Below are positions 47,916 to 64,000 of a DNA stretch of 64,000 nucleotides, piece by piece. The position numbers and the translations under genes are program-made. Source of the stretch: Antennarius striatus (Eukaryota > Chordata > Actinopteri > Lophiiformes > Antennariidae); assembly GCF_040054535.1 (NCBI RefSeq), contig NC_090797.1, forward strand, positions 6,689,001 through 6,753,000, in the 5' to 3' direction. The number at the start of each line of letters is the position of its first letter. The stretch's first letter is position 1. The notes under the pieces were generated by a model. That model saw nothing but the letters and a program-made list of their open reading frames with translations. It did not search any database and was not told the origin of the DNA.

Positions 47916-48040
47916 TGTCCTCTTTTTTGGTATGGTGGTGAAATAAATAACATGGAAGAAAGCCTTGTATGTTTCCTGAATAATCAGAGAATGTGACACG
48001 TCAGTAGGAGAACATCGTGGTCCGACGCTGATTGGGTAGA
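47916..48040 (-). promoter_or_regulatory. ARFGAP3 proximal promoter with bZIP and CCAAT motifs
   Basis: TGACACGTCA at 47994-48003 is a bZIP-type site close to unfolded-protein-response elements. On the minus strand CCAAT (48035-48031) is followed ten bases later by CCACG (48020-48016), one base wider than the canonical ER stress element (CCAAT-N9-CCACG). Both lie within about 120 bp of the start codon. Confidence 0.45.
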
Positions 48041-49580
48041 AATTAACCGTGGTTGTTGTTGTATTAAGGGCTTGTGGGTAATGTAGTACACAGTCACATT
48101 TGCAGGTTCAATGGTTTTCATAGTAAAGGTTAACATTTAAATTGTTGATTCAAGTGGTCTCACTTCTTCTATAAAGAATGAACATATGTTTACATGACTG
48201 TCTTTTCAATTATATTTTTGTTCGCATTTAATGTGTAGGTATAGTTGAATAGATTTAGGGTTATGTCACAACATAAATAATAGCAAAAATACAAATAATC
48301 ATTCATTTATTGTCAAATACCTGCTGTGATGAGGAAGTCCATTCACAGCATAAATGTGTAGATATAGGTAGATTAACTACCGTTTCAACATGTTAGAAAT
48401 TGCATCATAGATAAACTAACATATGTCTAGATCACATGTGATGATGCAGACTACATTTGTGATGTGGAGGCAAAGTAGTCTGGGTTGGTTCATGTATGGT
48501 CTTACCTGAGCAACAGACTGTAACATGGTAGGTAGCATAAAGGTTTGTGTTCTTGTCTCTGTCCTACACATGCCTGGAGACTTTGATGGCCGTTATCTGG
48601 AGGACAGGGGTTACTCATGGCAACCGAGGCTGCTGACTCCCCCAACAGAACTTCAACTGGGCTCACTGCAGGGGGAGAGGCTGGGGTAGAAATGACTATA
48701 GGCCTGCTGAAGCCCATTTTTGGTGCCCACGTCACCTCAGGAGGATTCCTGAGAGGGCCTGTATTTATTATACAGCAATTGTGTTGTTTTTCATACTATT
48801 AACTCTATTAGAGGTGAACAACAAATGTATCATGTGACTAAAACAGACAGAAAATAAAACTTTGAATGCCTAAAAGCTGTTACAAGCAGTACAATGCCGC
48901 AGCTGTTGATATAAGAACTAAAGCAGTTTTGGCTATTATCAAGGAAACCATGCTAAACGGCTGGATGTCAGCTCTTGATTTCAGTTTATACAATAAAGGT
49001 ATATGCATGGGTTTGAATACCTCTCTTGTGAACTGATTTATAACGTGCTTATGCCAATTTACTCTTTTATATAGGAAAAATTTAAAAGTTTGAATAGGTT
49101 TCATTAGTTAGCAGAACTTGATATAAATGACAGCACATTTACGTGTGTAAAGAGCGTAATGTTGGTGACAGAACAACTGAACAGTCAAACGGAGACTGTT
49201 TATTTACTGTACCATATCAAACAATGAAAATAAGATTCTCTCATGACATGTAGAAGTCTAACCTGTGTGAACAATGTTTTTATACTTCATTTTCAGCTGC
49301 TGTCATGTGCGCTTAGTCATCCAATTTATCCAAAACTAATACAAGTTTGTGGTTTTGAGGCTCTAGTGTGGCTTGTTTGTTCTTATTCTTACAGAGAACA
49401 GTCATTTTAAAAATTGTAACTTTGCCAAACCTGAAAGAGGATCCTTCAACCAACAAAACAATATTAACAATGGCATGCGGTATAAGAAACTACAAATACT
49501 AATTTTAGATCCAGTATATATTTTTATATCATAAAAACATAAAATGTAAGTACTCAAGAAAGAGACAAAATGTTTTGTTT
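48041..49580. other. Intergenic DNA between ARFGAP3 and PACSIN2
   Basis: Mostly AT-rich with no supported gene. A locally GC-richer stretch at about 48480-48760 has overlapping short open frames on both strands, including a 54-codon ATG frame at 48525-48689 (plus) that I cannot assign. Confidence 0.5.
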
Positions 49581-49593
49581 TACAATAAATGTA

Positions 49594-49599
49594 TTTATT
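49594..49599 (-). promoter_or_regulatory. Candidate poly(A) signal of PACSIN2
   Basis: AATAAA on the minus strand is about 1.6 kb after the PACSIN2 stop. The intervening sequence is AT-rich and free of long open frames, as expected for a 3' UTR. Confidence 0.5.
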
Positions 49600-51182
49600 A
49601 TGTCATGGGACAACATTTACAAACCTTACTGTGCAAGTACAGCTGTTGCTGCGTTTTGACAACTGCATGCCCTGAAAACATGGCAAAACATCTTTCTCCC
49701 CGCTTTCAAGACAAAAAACCCCTCCAATATTCTTCTTTTGCTGCAGTTGATGGTATGAAATAGCATTTTTAAAAGATTTAATTGACACACTTGAAATTTA
49801 AGAAATTTAGAGCTTGCACTAATGAAAATCCTGCAGTTCATGTTTGCAAAAATGCAAAAAATTATGAGAGGACATGAAATAAAGATGAAGCTCATGAAAT
49901 GAAGCATATTCATTCATGTCTTAGCTCCAAATAAAAAGTTATCAATTACTTGAATGGTATTTGTTAAGTCAATGAATATGGCCATCTGTTAAGGGGAAAT
50001 TAATCACATCTGCAAAAGTAACAAAAGATCCAAGGAATATTGGCAAAAAAAAATCTATTCCTATACAACTGCAATATCAGTCACAGCATTCTAACAAAAG
50101 TTGAACAAAAGCACTTGCGACATTATAAATTAACAGTAATCAATTCCATTTGAGCTTGATAAATTTGATCCAACATGTTTCATCCAAGCTATTTACATGC
50201 ATGAATGAAACACCAGATACATAATCCTGTGTCAACTCTCCCATAACTTGAAAATCATTCAGTGTTGCATGAAACATAACCCATGTAACATTACAATCTA
50301 CAATCAAAGGAAAGCAGAGAGATTAATGTGAAAAGCTTGAGGACAGTTAAGGGGGGTTAGTGGGTCAGTGGTTGCAGAAATCAGTAAGTGAACAATCAGT
50401 GACAATAAAATCACAGAACATACATTCATCTGCAGTGAGTGGAGGAACCCACCCACTGTGAACTAAATGAAGTGTACCTCAGGATGAGGCTAAGATGATC
50501 CTTAGAAAATATCCATAACAGTAAGTGAAAATGAAAAAAAGATATCATAATCTAAGGACTAGTTAAATTAAAAAAAAATTAAGTTAAATTTGGCACAATC
50601 ACATAATATAGGGGCTACCATGTGTTAAAAAAAAGAATGAAAACAATTTACATTCATGGACTGGATTCTAACAGGTAGAAATGGTTTATCTAAAAATAAT
50701 CATTCTATCATATAGAGGGTTATCTCCCTTAATGAATCCGCAGTGGCTCATTTATTAAGGCTACATGTAACATTGCAAAACAATTTGTCAGAGTCATCAT
50801 CCCAGTGTTTCAGTTAATCAGTATATAAATTCACACATTTCATTGAATCTTGTCTCGTATGTTATTGAAAGGATATTCCTGTAACAGTATAGATCAAATT
50901 CATATCATAAGTAACAGGTCTTACACTGACAGCAATGGTTTGCGATCTTGTTCTTCTGGAATCAACTGGAAACCTGTGATAACTTTCCATCTCAGGATTT
51001 AGTTTCTTCAAAGGTTAACCGTGGCAAACATCTGTATCTCAAGCAGTCCTTAAATAATCTGCACCTTATCTTCTCAGTCTTCTCCCACCTGAGTCCAGTC
51101 CTCACCAACGGGGAGAAAAGGGTTGAAAACAGGCTTTTTGTTTCCAGCTGCAGTCACTTTGCAACAAACCTTATTACTATCA
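49600..51182 (-). other. Probable PACSIN2 3' UTR
   Basis: This lies between the PACSIN2 stop and the candidate poly(A) signal. It is AT-rich with no splice-supported coding sequence. The extent is inferred. Confidence 0.5.
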
Positions 51183-59648
<8,466 letters not shown>

Positions 59649-59683
59649 CGCTGCTGCCCCGAGTTACACTCAGTGTGTAGGGC

Positions 59684-60488
59684 CTAAACAAAAACCTGAG
59701 TGTTAATGATTGAACATGATTACATTAGAGCTGCAAGATTTGTCTGGTGATCTCCATTCACACGTACATGCCATCTTATTTCAAAATGAAGGTGATGCTT
59801 CTGCATTTTATTTCACGACTGCATCACAAATAGTTTCTTTTGTCTACAGAATCCAAATGCCCCCCCAATACAGCACTAATATTGATTTCTGCTTCAACCA
59901 ATGACAGTGCAGCTTTCCACAACGTCATTCAGTGAGAAGGAGAGCAGCGAGAAGGAGAGTATACATGTTTAAACATGACAGCAGTGAAGAGTGCGTGACA
60001 GAGAAGGCCTGCATCGAATATTTTAATCTGGAGAAAAAAATAAAATCAGCACAAAGAATTGGATTTAAATTCTGAGCTAAAAATTTGCACTTTTTTCCAG
60101 AATTGTGCAGGCCTTGATCACAAAATCTCTTCATTCTCTGTGAAAAATGGCCCGGAGCTGAATTTTAAATTAAAGTTAGCAGTCCATTAACAGACAGGAA
60201 TAAAAAGACATCTTGAAATGAACCATGTTTTAGGAAACCAACAATTGAAGGATGATAGGACTAAAACATTATTATTATTTTGTTAGATAATAGTCCTCAG
60301 ATACCGCATGCGCGACTCAGATTTAAATAAGATTGTACGTAGTGAGTTGGAATAAAAATGATTTAAAGGAGTGATAAGTATAAACAGGAATGAGGAGTGA
60401 AAGTATGTTTACTGACCTAACTACCCTCAACAAAACTCAAACTGAAACCACAGTGGACACATAGACCCTCAGCTAGACCTCAGCTGTG

Positions 60489-60519
<31 letters not shown>

Positions 60520-63500
60520 CATAGAGAGAAAGAAACTGCTAAGAGGGACACAGTTGGCATCTTCCACTTCCTTCCGATGGGCAGAGAGCCAGTTTTCTGT
60601 TACTCTCTTCTACCCCTCTCCTCTTCCCTCATTTCAAACAGTCTCTCTTTATTCCTCTCCTCCATCCTTTCCTTCTCAGCTCAATCATTCATCCTCTCCT
60701 CCCTTGTCCAACTAAATTAAAATAAAATAAGTCCTTTTGTATTCAGAAAAAATTATAATCAACTGTGCAGGAATCACAGTTCACATTATCAAATATTATT
60801 TCTCCACATGAAAATCAAAATTAGTTGACAAGGAATGTAATCAAATACTGCAGGCCATGATGGCTAATGACGCAATTTTTAATAATGATAAAATTTCACT
60901 TAAATCTTCCATTTCTTTCACTTTTATAGAGAGTGATCCATCCACACGCGATGCGATCAGACATGACCAGCATGTTATGATGCATAGATGCATTTTGGAG
61001 CGAACTGAGCCCACAAAGCTTCTTTCAGCACTAGGGCTAGTGCTTGGTGTGTGTTGGCCAGTGGTCAGTGGACCGTGCCCTCCATGGCAGGACTTGGACA
61101 GAGGGTGGTATTGTCTTTGCTGCTAGCTGGTTAACAATATTCGCTTTAACTGTGTCTATAGTTTACAGTCAGGTCAGTCAAACAACCAAAGACGCACAAA
61201 CAGATGTTGTCTGCCACCACTTTTAGCAAAAACCACATGTTTAATTTTAAAAGACTTCCTCAAGAAGTGAAGCTTTGATAAAAAACACACCTGTTTGTGT
61301 GTGCACCATCTTTGTTGGCTGTATCAAATATCACTGTATTACAGTGCAGTCATAATTGCAAACTGATAAAAACAACAATCATTCAAACCATGTGGGCTTT
61401 CCTATTATGCTGAAATGCGAGAATGATCTTCTTTTGGTTTTCATATAATTAAATTAATATTTAATGGGCTGGGTCTGGTGCTACCAGACATTTTCAAGCA
61501 TTTACTAACATCTTGCAAAGACTTTTAAATAACTATTAAAGAATATTGCAAAATAAGAGCAAAAGAAGCCTCTTCCTTAGCATAATAAGTCTAATTATCC
61601 AGCATGGTGTTGTCCTCTGCTCTATTTAGCATTTCTCTTCCAGCTATCCATATTCATCAATCACTGGTCTAGCACATGAGAGGAACACACAAGGGATGAA
61701 TGGGACAAGCTACAAATACCTTCTCAATACATGGCAACATGTCTGCTGGCAGTAAACGCTGTTGAGCACCAACTTCCACTGAGAGATTTATCACAGCAGT
61801 ATTATTTTTATTAAATGAGTGGCACTCCTCAGAATACATTCCTTAGTCAAGGCCGAACAACACTGCACTTTTTGATTGACTTGATCCATGCACAGCTCCT
61901 CCACAAAGTTTCTCGAAAATTGGTTGAGGAGTTTATATGTAACTTGGAATATCCAACAACACCACAGAAAGTGAAGCAAAAATGTCCCAGATCTTTACCC
62001 AAAATCAATCAGCAATGCGCCCGATAAGATAAGGAAAACACAAGTTTTGGGGGGGACATCTCTCTCCTGTACACTGATGTACAACAAACACACAACTCTT
62101 CACGAATGTACAAGCTAGAATTTTAATTATCTTATTGGTATCTGCCATAAGAAGAAGGTATTATCAGAACTGTGTTCTTATTTTCTGGTGCGCTGAAGGC
62201 AAGAGTTAAATTGGGTGGTGCTGGCTCCCAAAGATATGGGTGTGGAAGTATAAGTCTGATGGAGACAGATAAGATTATTATTTTTTATTTTCTGATAGCT
62301 TCTTATACAATAAAATAAATTTCAAAGGGGGAAGTAAAACAATTACTTTGGTCATGAACATTGCTGATGTACATATCTGATTATGCAATCCTGTTCCATT
62401 GTGCTTGAATGTAGGAAGGTTTCATAATCAAGTAGCTCTTCCTATCAAAGTTGCAGAGACAACATTTTTAGCTGCAACAATTCATTGACATTCCTTTCCC
62501 ATAAAAGCTATTTTCCAAGCTTGAAGTACTCAGCAGCAAAAGGAACAAGTGACTGCATACCCTAAGAGTGTTTAAAAAAACTGGATGCAGCTTGACCCAG
62601 ACCTGCAAACAACAGTGTTGACTCAGTCAAGGTCTGAAGTCCACTCAGTTCGTCTGCAGACGAACACAGGAAAATCCAACACTCTGCTGCTAGGCACAAA
62701 AAACAAAAACAAAACTGAAAAACTGTATTGAACACAAAATGTAGAGTCTAATTTCTAATGTGTGTTTTATAAGGTTAATATGAAAAACACACAAAAAACA
62801 TGTTTCTGACAACAAATGCACAATTCCTTCCATCTGAAGTTTTGCTGAATTGAGTTTCTTAGATACAGTTTCATGGTTTCGTAATCAAACTAAACAATGA
62901 TATCAACTAAAGCCCGATAAGCACATTTACAGAACATGCTGGTACTTGGTTAAACACAATAGTCTGAAGTTGTAAGTGAACAAATGCATTCCTCTGAGCT
63001 GCCATGTTAAAAATGAGACTTGCAACTTAAGCTTTTTCCCACACTGTCACTACTCATTAAATTAATTCTAGACACAAACAAATTTCACGTAAAAAATATC
63101 AGTTGTTGATTGATGTGTATAAATGACTTAATAGAATGGAGGCAGGCAGCAAGCTGGAGAGGGGGAGGAAAGGGAGGATGCAAGATATGACTGTGTGTTA
63201 TTAAAAGCACATGAAAGCCTCCTGTTATACGCTGCTGGAAATAAGACTACCTGACTCGTGTCTGAGGAGGACATGATATGCCAATGACCTCCACACCAGT
63301 TCTGGGCAGGGAGGGGGTGAGATTGGACAACACAATCACACCAAGAGACAAGGTATTCCAAATAATGAAAAAGTAAAGCCTGTAGGCACAAGAACTTATC
63401 CTTCCCAACCCACCGCTGTTTATTCACCCTGTGTTTATGTCTTTCAGGGTCGTCACAAAATCAGTCATTATGGAGCTGACATATAAACAACAGCTAAATA

Positions 63501-64000
63501 GAAAATATACTCCAGGACACCAATCTCAACGGTATCAAATATACAGACAAGGCCACAGGTAGATTCACACCAAATAACCTCTATATTTGACTTTGCCTCA
63601 TTCTACTGGTCTGCTAAACAGTAACTTCTGGAATGGGTGGTAAATACAGTATGTGCTCAGTAAGTGGAGTTATCCTAAAGGTTGCTGTGTTATATTAGTC
63701 TTCCTGCTGAGACTTCTCGGTCTCGTCTACATCACCGTCAACGTAAACAAGAACCAAAACTCCTGCCAGGTTTGTCTAAATAGCAATGCATGACTTACTT
63801 CTCCAGATTTTTACGCACAAGAGGAACTGATTAGTACCTTTCCCTCCAGCTGTTTCCAGTATTTTCACCATTTATTAGTCTGAAGACTATTTTCTCTTAA
63901 GTCTATAAAATGTAAGCTGTTAATTAAGAACACACATCACATTTTCCAGGTTGATGCCTTGCAATAAACAACTGAACAACACCCCAAGAGTACAGTATTT
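59684..64000 (-). other. Upstream PACSIN2 intron or 5' flank
   Basis: The coding exon carries a 5' UTR reaching 59683 with an acceptor directly upstream (TTTTGTTTAG|GCCC), so at least one non-coding exon lies further right. I could not place it. The stretch is AT-rich; apart from a TG microsatellite at 60491-60519 and a pyrimidine-rich block at about 60600-60715, I see nothing to annotate. Confidence 0.5.
60491..60519. repeat. (TG)n microsatellite
   Basis: About 29 bp of perfect TG repeat upstream of PACSIN2 exon 1. Confidence 0.95.

Overview
This is a stretch of nuclear genome from a ray-finned fish, most likely a percomorph-type teleost. The evidence is multi-exon genes with GT-AG introns that spell vertebrate proteins, long CA/TG microsatellites, several fish-type short transposable elements, an intron-containing tRNA-Tyr, and a C1q-domain gene of the kind expanded in fish. 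There is no prokaryotic, plasmid or viral content.

Layout from left to right. (1) 1-2.5 kb: the first coding exon, 5' leader and promoter of ANKS1B on the minus strand; the rest of that gene lies outside the window to the left. (2) 2.5-6.1 kb: intergenic DNA with repeats and a lone tRNA-Tyr(GUA). (3) 6.1-29.2 kb: a complete 23-exon bridge-like lipid transfer protein gene, BLTP3B (UHRF1BP1L/SHIP164), minus strand. An intact single-exon C1q-domain gene sits in its intron 3 on the opposite strand. (4) 31.0-34.4 kb: CKAP4 (CLIMP-63), plus strand, two exons. (5) 35.0-39.6 kb: IKBIP, minus strand, convergent with CKAP4, with two alternative 3' ends. (6) about 40.4-47.9 kb: ARFGAP3, minus strand, 16 coding exons. 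(7) 49.6-59.7 kb and probably beyond: PACSIN2, minus strand, 10 coding exons, with a non-coding 5' exon probably further right.

I rebuilt the exons by hand from splice sites, reading phase and remembered family sequence. The models close in frame: BLTP3B 1447 aa, CKAP4 496 aa, IKBIP 408 and 365 aa, ARFGAP3 532 aa, PACSIN2 489 aa. All are close to the usual family lengths except CKAP4, which is shorter than the human protein.

The genes are not an operon, but most serve the endomembrane system: BLTP3B (endosomal lipid transfer), CKAP4 (ER sheet shaping), IKBIP (ER membrane), ARFGAP3 (Golgi COPI coat) and PACSIN2 (membrane curvature, endocytosis). From memory, ANKS1B, BLTP3B, IKBIP and CKAP4 map to human 12q23 and ARFGAP3-PACSIN2 to 22q13, so the block joins two segments separated in humans. 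I found no wholly new biological system. The most useful leads are an unannotated-looking 48-codon cassette exon in BLTP3B, the nested C1q gene, two related transposon copies placed just downstream of splice donors, and regulatory motifs near the ANKS1B and ARFGAP3 starts.
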